Below, piece after piece: positions 46,908 to 59,120 of a stretch of 64,000 nucleotides of DNA. The stretch is taken from positions 1,178,001-1,242,000 of the forward strand of contig CP085835.1 of assembly GCA_020809705.1 (NCBI GenBank), in the 5' to 3' direction. A program made the position numbers and the translations under genes. Under the pieces are notes generated by a model. That model had not been told where the DNA came from. It saw nothing but the letters and a program-made list of their open reading frames with translations, and searched no databases. Source of the DNA: Calonectria ilicicola (Eukaryota > Ascomycota > Sordariomycetes > Hypocreales > Nectriaceae). Positions within the stretch are counted from its first letter, which is position 1; every line of letters begins with the position of its first letter.

Positions 46908-49721
46908 TTAAGCGGAATATTGGAAACCTTCTGAGATAGCCAATCCCAACTTTGACTTGATATCTGCGGGATTCGAGCTGGTGGCGACTGTGACTTCGTG
47001 TTCACCCCCTTCGACATGCCATGTATTGGCTCCGTCATTCCAGTATGCGATTTCATTGCGGCCGAAAGAAATTGCCACCTTTTTACTCTCACCAGGCTCC
47101 AAGTGGACCTTGTCAAATCCGACTAGAGCCTTTGGTGGTCTTCCGTTCTCGGAATCAGATGTTGGTGGTGCAGCATAGACTTGCACAATCTCTGCGCCTG
47201 CCTTGGAACCAATATTCTTCACACTAACAGACACGGTAACAGCGTGATCGTTGGTGATAGAGGAGTCAATGTTGCCCGAGATGGCTGCATCACTGAGCTC
47301 AAAAGAGGTATAGCTCAAGCCGTATCCGAATGAAAACATTGGCTCCTTCTCAGTACCATAGTGTCTGTCAAAGTGTCTGTACCCGACATTCACGCCCTCG
47401 ACGTATTCAACCTGAAGACTGTCGTAGCTATCAAGTCCAAAGTTTCCGTAGCATGCCGTGTGCTCGTACTTCTTGGGCCACGAGATTGGTAGCTTTCCGC
47501 TTGGATTCGTCTCGCCCAGGAGAACATCCAAAATGGAGTTGCCGGTTTCTTGGCCAGCATACCATGCTTGGAGGACGGCAGGAACCTTCTCAAGCCATGG
47601 CAGTTCCACGGGTACTCCAGTGGTATTAACAACAATAGTGTTGGAGTTTGCATCTGCAACAGCAGAAATCAATGCATCCTGGGTACCATCAGCAGGAAGC
47701 TTCATTGTAGCCATATCTTGGCCTTCAGTCTCCCATTGGATATTGTTTCCAACAAAACAAATTGCAATGTCTGCCTCTTTGGCAAGTCCGACTGCTTCGG
47801 CCAATAAATCAGTCTCCATTTCAGCCTGTGCAACAAAGCCCAGGTGGGCTCCAAGCCATTCATCTACCAGGTGGAGGTCGGAGTTCTTGATGGGTGGTAG
47901 GATGGTTTCGACGGTAATCTCGTAAGCTTTGTCCTTTTCAAATGAAAACTGGAACTGGTGCTCTTTTTGCACTCCAAGGAGAAACTCCATCGAGTCTTTG
48001 GTCTGCTTTGGTTGCTCATAAACAAGTGAATCGTTGATGAATAACTTGGACGGTCCAAGACCCGAGAAGCTGAGATAGTGTTTGCCGGTCTCGGGTGGAG
48101 TATACGTAGATCGGAATCTAGCAGACTCTGCGCCTTTAGCCTCTTCATCCATTATGCTAATGAGGTTTCCACTAGGGAAGTTTTTGATGCGCATCGGGGT
48201 TCCCGAGAAGTCTTTTGACTTGAACAAATGACCAACAAATCCTGGGGCTCCATTTGCATCGACGAGGCCAGCCTGTAGATCAGGATAGGTGCGGAAAATA
48301 TGGGCGCCTGGAAGTAATACCATGTCAGTGATGCATTCATGATGAGTCTTCTCATTGGAGCATGTGAAATGCACTTACCCTTGGAAGTAGTGATTTCAAT
48401 ATCGGAGCCCAATCGTTCCTTGAATGCATCATATGGATTAACCTTATAATGGCAGTTCAAAGAAGCACTACCACCACCGTGGGCGGCCGCATATTTTGCC
48501 AAGGGGCCCAACAATGCAACTTTGCGAATTTTCTTGGGCTCTAGAGGCAGGATATCTCGGTCATTTTTGAGGAGAACAATGCCTTCACTCCCAGCCTTAC
48601 GGATCAAGGCCCGGTGCTCCGGAAGATCCACGGCACGCTCTGGCACAGGTTCTTTACGATCGGTAAACTTGCCAGTTCTCTTCAGCAGAGCAAGCAGGGC
48701 GGAGACAGATTCGTCAACCTCTTCGACCTTGAGGGATCCATTTTCAATTGCTTCTGTGAGACGATCCACCTTGCGATGGTATGGGGGACCCGGCATCTCA
48801 AGGTTCAGGCTAAGTCGATTGGTCAGTTACGGTAACAGTTTGGAGTCTGGAAATACTTACCCGTGTTTCACACTGTCTGCGCAATTGGAGACAGCACCCC
48901 AGTCACTCATTACGAGGCCGTCAAAGCCCCATTGGTTTCGTAGAATATCTTGGAGGAAGGTCGACTGTGCGTCAATGTGAGCTCCATTAACCTTGGGATA
49001 GCTCGTCATGATGCACCAAGGATCAGCCCTCTTGACAACTAATTCGAAGGGCTTAAGGTAAATCTCTCTGGACCATTTTATTAGTTACTTTCTCGTAGAA
49101 ATCCCAGTATCACTTTATAACTCACCGGAGTGCCCTTTCTGAAATAGTCTCATTCACAGTGAATCGCCTCGTGTCTTGTTCATTTGCAGCGAAATGCTTC
49201 ACCGTTGCAGCCACGCGCTCACTCTGGAGACCCTTGACGTACTCAGTGGCCAATAATCCAGACAAAAGAGGATCTTCGGAAAAGGATTCAAAGTTCCTGC
49301 CACCCAAAGGAGAGCGGTGGGGGCAGACCGTAGGCCCCAAGAGGACATATGCACCCTTGGTCTGGCACTCCTGGCCCAGCGCCTTTCCCACTCGTCGGGT
49401 AATGTCTCTATTGAAGGAAGCGGCAATTGAAACACACGCTGGGAAGCAAGCAGCAGTAGTGCCATTAAAAAAGTCGCCACCGCGTGCACCATTTGGGCCG
49501 TCGCTCATCTATGTGACCACCATGTAAGCTTCGCCATCAAGACGATTGCCAAGCACACCAAAACCACAATTGTAGCAGCCACTAACCTTCAGGGCTGGAA
49601 TTCCCAGGCGCTCGACAGCATGAGTCTCCCATGTATTGTAACCTGCAAGCATTGCCAGCTTCTCCTTTAGGTCCAGCTGGGACAAAAGAGCCTGAAGCTC
49701 TGCTTCCGTAGGTTGACTCAT
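46908..49721 (-). CDS. GH3 beta-glucosidase with PA14 insert, apparently intracellular
   Basis: Five exons (49721-49587, 49508-49126, 49067-48861, 48809-48379, 48307-46908) join to 851 residues. The N-terminal TIM barrel carries SDGPNGARGG, GRNFESFSEDP and KHFAANEQDTRR; the nucleophile Asp is in GLVMSDWGAV (about 228). A PA14-like insert (AHIFRTYPDLQAGLVDANG onward) splits the second domain, and the fibronectin-III-like tail ends the protein. This is the layout of fungal beta-glucosidases acting on cellobiose, aryl-glucosides and related substrates. MSQPTEAELQALLSQLDLKE is not a signal peptide, so a cytosolic location is likely. It diverges from the MFS sugar porter across a shared 912-bp upstream region. 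Confidence 0.92.
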
Positions 49722-50633
49722 GGCGGCTGGTATGTTTGGCGGGGTAAATTGGAGTCAATTGGAGTCAAGGTTTGGGCACCCCCTGGCCTTAGCAAAATCG
49801 GGGTAATCTATAGCGAGCGAAGAAGCGAGCAATAAAGTTGTCTGCATCTGGGCCATGATATTTATACCACTCTGAGGGTAACGAGCCTCATGCAACAGAC
49901 CCAGTTATCAGGGCCCCGAGCATCCCGAAGTGGGCTTCGGGGAATTTCCCAGCGAACAGGCAAATCAATCTCAACTGGCAGTGGGATTTCTCGTCGGCCA
50001 AGTGGATCACGGTCACACGCCATTGATGAAGCATGGAGAAACAAACCGTCGTAATAAAGCGGGCCATCGGTCAAGTCGACCGTGCTCGACATGGGGATTG
50101 GGGTCAGATGATACTCTGGGGCCCCACGACGAGCTGGCAACCCCAGACGGAGAATCAACGGAGAATCCCCCAATCCTTGCTTCAACCTAGCAGCGTCCCG
50201 TCCATCTCCACAACACCATCAACTTAGAGTTGTGTTTCTCCTGGGTTTCTCCGACCTGTTGGATCCAATTGGCGGGCTGTGGCCCTACTATTGGTTGCAG
50301 CCGTAACCACAACGCTCCGTTGGTGACAACTACTCCGGACATTCAGCTAGCGCCAACGCTTCCGACTCCACCATGTTCCCCAGGCTATGGCTTGCCAAGG
50401 GAGGGGAATCCGAGGAGAGTAAAGTTGCATTCTGGGGCACGTAGGGCGTGGAAACATGTTTACGTAGGCTCTGCCAAGGTCTCAAAGTACATAAAGGGAA
50501 CATTGGAAATGGACCTCCCGTCCTTGTTCGGGATCACCATCGAGCTGCGACTCTTTCATCGGCAGCCACGCTTGGTGCTTGTTGATCGATATCCATTCTA
50601 TTTGGTATCTCAATCCCATCTTCAGTCCTCACA
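49722..50633. promoter_or_regulatory. Bidirectional promoter between GH3 beta-glucosidase and MFS sugar porter
   Basis: Both genes diverge from these 912 bp. Sites matching SYGGRG, the CreA/Cre1 carbon-catabolite motif, occur at 50116-50121 and 50432-50437 on the plus strand and at 50122-50127, 50141-50146 and 50378-50383 on the minus strand. About four would be expected by chance in this length, so the number alone does not prove carbon repression. No gene lies in the region; a long frame at 50230-50637 is not called. Confidence 0.6.
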
Positions 50634-52516
50634 ATGACAGACACAAAGGACGCAGGTGCCCGAGAGCACGATGTCGAGGCCGACACTCGGGCAGAAATGA
50701 CCGTGTCCCACTTGACCGCTCGGTTTGAGGCACGAGAGCAGTCTCTCACGCGAATCCAATCCATGAAAGAAAACAGGAAACCCATTATATGGTGTAAGTC
50801 CCATCGGTTCGATCTTGTTCTCGATGCTGTGCTAACCAGACTCAAGGCTTGTACATGTTCTTCCTCTGCATCACTTGGGGCTTCGACGGCCTGGCAGGTG
50901 GTGTGGTCGTTTCTATTCAAGAGTTCCGAAAAGACTTTGGAACTGAGTTCGGCGGTTCTTATGTAGTAGATGCCAATTGGCAGCTTGGTTGGTCAGCATC
51001 CACCATTTTTGGTACGCAAAGGCCTATCCCATGAATCCTCTGCAAGTAGTAGCCGGCTAACCATTTACTAGGTCTCATCTTCGGTGGTCTTATCACAGGA
51101 TTTACCGTCAATAAATGGGGTCGACAGTCAAGCATTGCTGGAGCCTACTTGATCAGCATTGCAGGCACCTTTCTCCAGGTATTCGCCAAGACTCCAGCCC
51201 AGTTCCTTGGTGGAAAGCTCCTCACTGGTCTCCCTATGGGTTGCTTCACTACTGTGGCTCCTACTTACGCGTCTGAAGTCGCGCCAATCTCTATTCGAGG
51301 TGCCATTACAGCTGGTGTGAATTTTTCCATCGTTGTCGGCCAGTTGATTGGATACGGTGTCATGCGCGAGGCCTCAAAGTATCCCGACAGCCGCGCTTAC
51401 AAGGTCCTATTTGCGACTCAATGGGGATTTGCCGTTGTTGGCCTCGCTTTTTTGCCATGGTTCCCTGAGTAAGTGAAGCCTGAATGCGAAATGAACATAT
51501 CTAACTCGTGGCCAACTTCAGATCCCCCTACTGGCTCGTTGCGCACGGCCAAGTCGAAAAGGCGCGTGCCAATGTCGTGAAGCTACACGATGACGACTAC
51601 GACGTCGATGGTCACATGGCAGAGATTCACGAATCGCTCGCTCGTCTGAACCAGAATAATGAATCGCAAGGCTCAATGCTCGAGTGTCTGTCCATGAAGC
51701 AGCTCAAGCGTACTTTCACATGCACCATCATGGTCTTTATCCAAACCTGCAGTGGCAACGCGTGGGTTGTGGGTTACATGTCCTGTGGGTTTCACCAGTG
51801 TTGATGGGCAAAGAAAACAAGCTAACAGGGCGGCTAGACTTCATGGAGCTCGCTGGCATGGCATCCTCCAAGGCCTTTGACACCAGCGTAGGCCTTTGCG
51901 GTCTGATGGTGGTTGGTAACATGTGCGGCTGGTTCTTCGTAGAATGGCTGGGCCGTCGCGGCACAGCACTTTGGGGCACAGCCATTCTCGCAGTCACACT
52001 GCTGTTCATTGGTATTTTGGCAGTGATCAATGCGCCAGGCGCGCTGTGGGGACAGGTCGTTTTCATGGCCATCTGGTCTTTCAGTACGTCTCCTTTCTCG
52101 GAATCGCTGACAAAAATGACAAGGGCTAACACTCAGCAGCATACCAGGCGACCATTGGAGCAGCAGCATGGCCCATTACCGCCGAAAACGCGACATCTCG
52201 TCTGCGTGCACCCACCCAGGCCATTTCGACCATGGTGAACGGCATTTCCTCGTCCATCTGGACCTTTGCGCTTCCCTACGCGATTAACCCCGACCAAGGA
52301 AATATGGGAGGCAAAATCGCCTTCATTTTCGGCTCGTGTCTCGTTGTTGCCACCGTTGTCGTGTACTACGTCATCCCTGAGACTGCAAAGCGTACCTACA
52401 CTGAGATTGATGAGCTTTGGGAGCGCGGAATCCCGCCCCGCAAATTCCGGGCTACCACGTTATTGACTGTGGAAGAAGTTGAGGATAAGCACGAGGTAGA
52501 GGTGAAGGATGGTTAG
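50634..52516 (+). CDS. MFS sugar porter, alpha-glucoside/maltose-permease-like
   Basis: Six exons (50634-50793, 50847-51011, 51072-51468, 51522-51784, 51838-52083, 52140-52516) join to 535 residues with about twelve helices. It has the sugar-porter hallmarks: NKWGRQSS in loop 2-3, PTYASEVAPISIRG after helix 4, and FVEWLGRRGTALWG in loop 8-9, then VIPETAKRTYTEIDELWERG at the end (PETA/KG-type signature). Splicing restores IIWCLYMFFL and GYMSYFMELAGM, showing that the exon joins are right. The family imports mono- and disaccharides or glucosides with protons. Sharing a promoter with an intracellular GH3 enzyme suggests uptake of a beta-glucoside such as cellobiose; this is inference. Confidence 0.9.
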
Positions 52517-53371
52517 AGAATGATTCGGGGTAACAGCACCACCAGAACAATTTCCACAATATATTCATTAAAAGATTATTTCCATTTCATTCAAGAACGA
52601 AACGTGATCAAGAGGAGATCAGAATTCTGCGCTGTGATAATTCGCGTGAGCCACCCTAGAGTTTGACAACATTCACCCAGCCCCTCAAGCACAGGCATGG
52701 AAAGGGGCTGATGCAGGATATCATTGAGGAACCAATCTGTAGCACATGGAAGGGTATTCGGGCCAGCTAAATTTGACGCAAAAGTGGTGTACAGTATGCC
52801 TAGATTACCTATTTAAGCAAATGGTATTGAATTCTCAAAATACTATTCTGGTAATTCTGATCCATTCTCTTAGTACCCCTTTTGGTATTAAGCTCAATTA
52901 AGTTTAGCAATACTGACCTAATCCTCTTTAAGAAATTAAAGTGGACACGGATGATAACTTTATTGCATTAATAAATGGTATAAAAAAGGTGATAAGTTTG
53001 AAGATATATTCTGGAGAGCAGAATTTACTATCAGACCTCAGGATTACGGTAAACCTGTGACTCGAGTAGGACCTTAGGCTGGCACTGACCGGCTCCATTC
53101 CATAGTTCAGATCCGGAATACATATCCAGGCCAAGGCGACGCGTCCTAAGATGGTTGTGTATTTCCGGCTCAAGGGCGCTAGCTCATTAAACAGGGTTCA
53201 CGATGCGGGGCCAACGCAACGCTGGAAGCCGAGGTTAATTAAATGTTGGACGCGCGCCGCGTTTTTCGGACCCCGTTGCTTGATTCGCTGCGCATCATTG
53301 GGCACTCCGATATCGAGATTGACGATACGATAGAGCGACACGGCCACGGCCCCAGCAAGGCAGCCTGATTA
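52517..53371. other. Intergenic, upstream of the Zn2Cys6 regulator
   Basis: 855 bp without a supported gene; AT-rich in 52800-53000, with a short AT-rich tract of repeated AT/TA near 52975. Confidence 0.5.
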
Positions 53372-55341
53372 ATGTCGCAGACTTCTAGGACAGGACGTTC
53401 AATCTCTCGGCGGGCTTGCGACTTGTGTCGCGAGCGCAAAACACAAGTGAGTCGCCGCCCTCTTCCTTGGCCCGGCAGAGCGTGTCACGTCATGCAGCTC
53501 TAATCATGCATACCACCTAGTGTGTCTTTAATGATCCTGGTGACGCCGAGTGCCAAAAATGTGTACAGGCCAATGCTCCTTGTACTTTTCTCTCCACGCG
53601 GAAGCCCCGCGGTCCTCCCAGCAGGTAAAAAACACATCTGCAATCAAGTAGTCATTATGCTGTGGGCCTGACATCTCATTGTCGTATACTATAGACGCGT
53701 TGCAGAAGCTCGCCAACGTGCCATTCTTGGAACTGCACCTTATTCGGTTCAAAGCGTCCAAGGTGTCCAAAATGGTCCACTCGAGTTACCAGCCTTCCAC
53801 CTAACTATTGCTCATTTCGTGCCCCAGCATGTCTTCCAAATTATTGTTGACGACTTTTTCGAACGCGTTTACCCAGTTCTGCCTCTTGTTGATACAGTAG
53901 TCTTCAAGCGCCGTTTTGAACAACGCGACTATGACACTGATCCCGCCTTCTTTCGTCTCTGCGTCTCCATATGTGCGATAACAGTTGCGTCTCTTCAGCG
54001 AAAGCTGCCGACATATGCGGATTCATGGTATTCGACCGTCGAAGAGATTGTTGATAAGGCGGTCCAACTTGTATTGCTCAGTAGAATTGTTCGCGATGCT
54101 CAGTGGCAGAACCATCCAACCATAGATGGCATGATTGTTTCCACTATGCTCGCTCTGGCCACGCATTATGGCGGACGGCCCGTCGCTGGCTGGGGTTTTG
54201 CAAGCGAAGCTATTCAGTTCTTTCGAGCTTTAGAGCTTGAAAAGAAAGAATCTTATGCACAATTAAGCGCTGCTGATGCCGAGCTCAGCAAACGCACGTC
54301 ATGGATTCTGTTCATGCTTCAGGCGCAGGTCTTCCGAATCCCACATGTTCCGAATACAACCTCACTAACAACTAATAGTCATGATAGGATATCACATCTG
54401 GTTCCACATACGGGCTTGTCCTATAGTCCATCGCCCATCGTATGGGATTTTTTGATGCCACAGGAGCTTTTCAGCGAGCAGATTCTTGACGAAACATGGA
54501 ATCAATCCCCCAAAACCCCAAATTCCGATCGCCCACCTCCTCTCATATCCGGATTTGTTGGCTTGATAAAAGTCTTTTTATCCGTTGCTGACATCCTGCA
54601 TAGAGTATTCCCCGGTGCGCCCCATGCCTATAGCCTAGGGCACCAGCCAAATTTGCATGGTAGCCTGTCAAATGGCTTCAACTCCTCTGCCATTAAAACT
54701 TTGTCACAGGGTATTGAAAGACTCAAATTGGTTATTCATGATCTACCCCCACATCTTAAATTCCCTCATCAGCTTCAACAGAGCGATGAGAAGGAGGAGG
54801 GTAATACGGGAAACTTGCCAATTCAATTCGAAATCATGCGGGCAAATATCCATATTACAGCCTTGTATCTTCAGTCAATGATACTGGAGATGTACTTGGT
54901 CGAAATCGGAAAGTTGAATACTGGTTCACCCCACGACGACAATTCATCAGCGATTAATGGAAACGTGGCGAATCTGGATGAATATCCTGCCAATGATCAA
55001 CTTTGGCAAATGAAAGAATCAGTCGCGGAGGAGCTTCTAAAAATTGTGCACTCTTGCTCATCCTGGGCTCTTGAGTCGAATGGTCTATCAATGGTATGTT
55101 GAGCCTGTCTTGTCCGTAGCTGCCTTGCTATTGATAATCTCATGATTCTATGACATGACTAAGGATAATTTTGCTATAGATTCAAAAAATACGAGAAATT
55201 GCCGTCACCCTGCTTCAGGGCAGCGAGGAGCTTGAGGTTTCTGGAGATGTAAAAACAAGGATGCGGAACTATATTATCCAGTTTTTGGATGTGCTTTCTA
55301 TACTTGACTGTAGCGTGTCTAGCCCAAATGGAAGCAGATAG
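53372..55341 (+). CDS. Zn(II)2Cys6 fungal transcription factor
   Basis: Exons 53372-53446, 53521-53624, 53695-55093 and 55180-55341 give 579 residues. The six Cys (16, 19, 26, 36, 39, 46) fit C-x2-C-x6-C-x9-C-x2-C-x6-C, and the first intron falls inside the cluster right after KTQ, a typical position. The linker is short and basic (STRKPRGPPSRR). The middle region carries DDFFERVYPVLPLVD and the following helices of the fungal-specific regulatory domain. Such proteins activate genes for sugar or secondary metabolism in response to inducers. Its position 855 bp after the sugar porter makes it a candidate regulator of the GH3/transporter/esterase neighbourhood. The last exon is short and has no clear motif. 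Confidence 0.88.
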
Positions 55342-55689
55342 CTGTAAACCAGATATTAAAACTGCTATTATTCAAGATGTCGATTTTAATTTAGGAGCTT
55401 GCAGTGGATATCCTTTGACATCGCGCCAACATGTGGGAACCGACGAGGCAGAGTGGGCGGGGCGGGTTAGCTAGATAGCTAACGCAAAACCCATACTACC
55501 CCACTATCTCGGCGCTTAAAAACCGATCACATTCGCTGCTTGGAGTACGGTGGGGGAAATTTTCCAGTCTCCGAAAAGCTTCAGCGCATTAGCTTACCAC
55601 GTGGCCCATCCAAGAAAGAATATTAAGCTTGCAGTCTTTGCCTTCAAGACAATAAAGCACACCCTCTTTAGTAAAGTATCATTATAGCC
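55342..55689. other. Intergenic
   Basis: 348 bp; no gene seen. Contains the start region of the next gene. Confidence 0.45.
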
Positions 55690-56514
55690 ATGGCTACTCG
55701 TATTATTTCTATGGATTTCTCCACGGAAGGAAGAAGTGACTGTTACTTCCGTATCTTGACTGGTCATAACGTCAAATATGTCACCATTGAAGCCGGCGCC
55801 CTCGATGCCGATTCACTGATGGATATGCCGCTGAGCTTCCAGGATATTCTGCCTCCGTTACCGTACGGCGAGAACCACTGGAATACTGCATATATCTCTC
55901 GCAATGCAGCAACTGGCAAACTTGAGGCAGCCCTGGAGAAAAAAGAGCTCCCCGGCGTGAAGACAGTTTGGCATCCAAAGAAGATCAACTTTCTAGACCT
56001 ACAGAGAACTCGGCAGCTGACATTGCTCGCCCAAGAGTGTATAATAAAGTCAGACAATGTGGTAAGCCATAGCCAGTCAGAGAAATGCGGACAAAGTACA
56101 ATCATTGCTAAGATTGCTCGATTCCCATGGGAAATCCAGTATATCGAGGCTGAGACCCAGATCTACAAGCTTCTACAATCTTCAGCCATCGCCCCACGGT
56201 TTTTGGGGCACGTACACGAGGATGGTCGAGTAATCGGGTTTCTTCTCGAGAAGGAAGAAGGCCGACGAGCTGGCATAACTGATTTGGAGACCTGTCAGAG
56301 AGTCCTAGGGCGTCTTCATAGTCTTAAGGTTTTACATGGGGATCCTAACCGTCACAATTTCATCATTGGCTCTGGCCACAAGGCTGTGCTGATCGATTTT
56401 GAGAAAGCTGCGCTAAACGCGGATGTTAGGTCGTTGGAGAATGAAATGGCGAGTCTTAGAGAACAACTGTCTGAAGATACCGGTCGCGGTGGGGGCTTCG
56501 AGGTGGTAGAATAG
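55690..56514 (+). CDS. Protein-kinase-fold (aminoglycoside-phosphotransferase-like) protein
   Basis: A single exon of 274 residues starting MATRIISMDFSTEGRS. The C-terminal half has the kinase-like catalytic loop VLHGDPNRHNFIIG (HxDxxxxN) and a metal-binding VLIDFEKA (equivalent to DFG/DFE), with IIAKIARFPWEIQYIEAET upstream supplying the likely ATP-binding Lys and the Glu helix. The N-terminal half is unrelated to known catalytic regions. Homologues in other fungi are often mislabelled as galactosidase. The smallness and lack of an activation segment suggest a small-molecule kinase or pseudokinase. Substrate unknown. It is not obviously part of the neighbouring sugar-related genes. Confidence 0.65.
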   Translation: MATRIISMDFSTEGRSDCYFRILTGHNVKYVTIEAGALDADSLMDMPLSFQDILPPLPYGENHWNTAYISRNAATGKLEAALEKKELPGVKTVWHPKKINFLDLQRTRQLTLLAQECIIKSDNVVSHSQSEKCGQSTIIAKIARFPWEIQYIEAETQIYKLLQSSAIAPRFLGHVHEDGRVIGFLLEKEEGRRAGITDLETCQRVLGRLHSLKVLHGDPNRHNFIIGSGHKAVLIDFEKAALNADVRSLENEMASLREQLSEDTGRGGGFEVVE

Positions 56515-56899
56515 TAATGGAGTCTGCCGCTTTTGTATAAAATCAGCCCATCACCGTCATTCCATGCAATGATCAACGGGTTCTGATCTTCTCTTATTCC
56601 TACAGGGGCGCTCCGTGGGGCTATTTTATCCTGGCTAGATCCAGCCAAGCGTTCATCCAAGCTTAATAGTCGATACATTTGAAGTCTCGCGTGGCCTGAG
56701 ATTCCCTAGCGGTTTAGAGAAATATATCTAGGGCAGTCTGTTGTTCTAAAGATAACCCCAACACCTCCCCACGCGCCCTCTATGGTAACAGGTAAGTCTT
56801 GCCGTGAAAGAAAAAAAAAATCAGCAACATCCTCTTGGTGAAGATGACTTGCTCGAACACTTCAAAAGCTCCATAAAGAAAGCCAGGTACAGTCTCGAT

Positions 56900-57340
56900 C
56901 GTATCCGGAGATGCTTGATCTGTGTGCGGAGGAGGCACAGATATTGCAGCCTTCGGACCCGTTCAATTCAGATACCTTGATGAAATCAATATCAACTGTG
57001 TTTACGACTATTTTCCTACGCAATTGCGATCCATGGTTTTGACCAATCCCCAGCAGAAGTACAGGATGGAGTGGCCCTTATTCTGACAACTCGTCTCTAC
57101 GTTGTTACATGGGTAGCAGTCATCACACTATCATTATTCCTCATTTCTCTGTGCTCTGTTGTTCATGCATTCTTTTACATACGCAGGAACCCAAGTATTT
57201 TAGCCGAGGAGCCAACGGGCCTCTTGTCAGCGGCTGCAATTTTTGACGAGAGTGAGCTTCTTGGAGTTGCTTCGAGGATCTGGGAAGAACCAGGCTTTGA
57301 TGGAAAGGCTCTAGGGAGGGGAAAACAATGTCAGATGTAA
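56900..57340 (+). pseudogene. Relic of the C-terminal part of a fungal multi-pass membrane protein
   Basis: The frame ending at 57340 reads QDGVALILTTRLYVVTWVAV, a hydrophobic helix (ITLSLFLISLCSVVHAFFY), then RRNPSILAEEPTGLLSAAAI. This resembles the tail of fungal multi-pass surface proteins of uncertain function. Upstream, protein-like sequence (SISTVFTTIF, then SYAIAIHGFDQSPAEVQ) is seen only if the frame shifts near 57020. Nothing earlier can be joined. It is called a truncated relic, though a short exon of a badly assembled gene is possible. Confidence 0.35.
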
Positions 57341-57589
57341 AGGAGAAAATGTGGGTGGCCAAGAAGGATGAGAAATATGATCGATGGGTTATTGGAACAA
57401 CATAACCCAATGTGAATTGGGATCATAATGCTAGGTGATATATTCGAGGACTTAAAACTTTCTAAAGTGTATTCTAATCGACTTTTTGTTCTAAATGGAT
57501 TGATGACACTGAACAGACTTTATTTGGCCTGACATCCGTTTTATCCCGAGACTCTAACGCATCGTGTTATTGCCTTCTGTCTAAAGAAG

Positions 57590-59120
57590 CTAAACTGGTC
57601 GTCGACCACACACAGCCCTAAATCGGAAGAATGCATGGTAGCTGCAAGATCTGATCTCGCGACGAAGCTGCGCACAGTAAATCCTGACATCGTCCATATT
57701 CCAGCCCAAAAGCTGGCTCGCCATGTACAAGACATAGCCCTCGAAATCTTGTTCCAAGGCAGCCTGGACATATTTGCCGATCTGACGCATCTTCAGGTCC
57801 TTTGGCCAAACACCAACGGGAATCTAGATATTCGAGTTAGCGGATTGCGATTTTTAAGGTGCGTTGTGCATACCTTTCGGTTCTCGATACGAACGTCCAC
57901 GAAACCAGCTGCTTCCATGCCCTTTCTCTGCAGGTCGTCCTCAAGAATGGTAAACGGCTGACCCAATTTCTTGCCTCCTTCAATGAAGAATTTGCCCCAT
58001 TCATGCAAAGCACAAGTGTCCGTTACGGTACCGTCATCGCTTTCCATCATGGCAGAGGCTTCTTGACTCTCGACCCAGCCACCGGGCTTGCAGACCTTGT
58101 AAGCCTCCTTGAAGAGAGCATCCCAATCTTTGACGCTTCCAACTAGATAGCGCATATGGATGTAATCCATGGAGCCATGTTCGAAAGTCCATTCTTGAGT
58201 ACAGTCCTCAATGTGGCTATCAGGAAAGAATGGTCAGTTTTCTAGCAGCTCTCATATAATTTATTGAGAGATGTGAGGGAGCTTACAATGACAAATTGGG
58301 TGGAATCCAAGAGGGTTGAATAGGTGAAATATCTGTCCCAACAATCTTTGCTTCGGGGAATTTGTCGGCAAAATCACTGTTTTAATATCGTGAGCGATTA
58401 ATATGCATACTTCAAGGTGGGGTTTCCTACATTGCCCAAATGCCTGAGATCAAAATGTCGTCAGTATTCTTTTAGTTCTTGGTACTAGGGCCTGACTGAG
58501 CAACTATACCTGTTCCCGTGCCAATGTCCAGTGCTGTCTATTCACCGTGTCAGCGAGTAACGTGCATCATTTGGCCGTACTAACCTTGATTTCGTCTTTC
58601 AAAGGAGCTAAATGAAGCCTTTCATCGATGGTGAGGGTCAAGAAATGATGCCTGAATTGTGAGTTAACGTGGCTTAGATGGGTTATTGAACGACTTACGC
58701 GATATCCATGGACTCATTTTGCTTATCATCATTGGATGCCCTGTTGTACCCCAATCAGTTTGTGAGTTGTGCAACGCGTTTTTTTTTTGTCAGAGTGTAC
58801 CAATATTGGGTATCAGTCCTGTCAGAGTGAAAAGTGCGGCCGTGGATTGTCCGGTATTCCAGGATACTTGATGCAATAGACGCTGTGGATTCGGCCTGAT
58901 CCTCAAGTGCCGATTCCGCATCCTTGGCATCATCGCTCTCAGCGCCCTACACGAACAAGCACGCTTAGCTGGGATCATCTGAAATGCCGAAAACAGGGGA
59001 TATTACCGCAGCTAGCTGCTCCCAATGCTCTACTGAGTGGAGCTCAGCCGCTGGGGCAGCGGGAGCAGGGGCACTAGTTGTGGTTCCCGCCGGGGGTGCT
59101 GGCTCTGGCTCGTCTCCCAT
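57590..59120 (-). CDS. LaeA/TAM-type SAM-dependent methyltransferase
   Basis: Nine exons (59120-59007, 58946-58801, 58740-58699, 58651-58585, 58537-58510, 58443-58431, 58376-58287, 58216-57874, 57823-57590) join in frame to 358 residues. Exon 6 is only 13 nt. The joins restore the SAM-binding motif [20 protein letters not shown] across four exons, then [20 protein letters not shown] and [18 protein letters not shown], and the C-terminal [15 protein letters not shown]. This is the Class I methyltransferase group often annotated as TAM domain and related to LaeA, the global regulator of secondary metabolism, although most members have no known substrate. The Pro/Ala-rich N-terminus is typical. 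The start at 59120 ([12 protein letters not shown]) is preferred; an in-frame ATG at 59219 would add 33 residues. Confidence 0.9.

Noticed and set aside
49722..50633. Enrichment of CreA/Cre1 sites in the GH3/MFS promoter
   Set aside because: Five SYGGRG matches were found, but about four are expected by chance in 912 bp on both strands.
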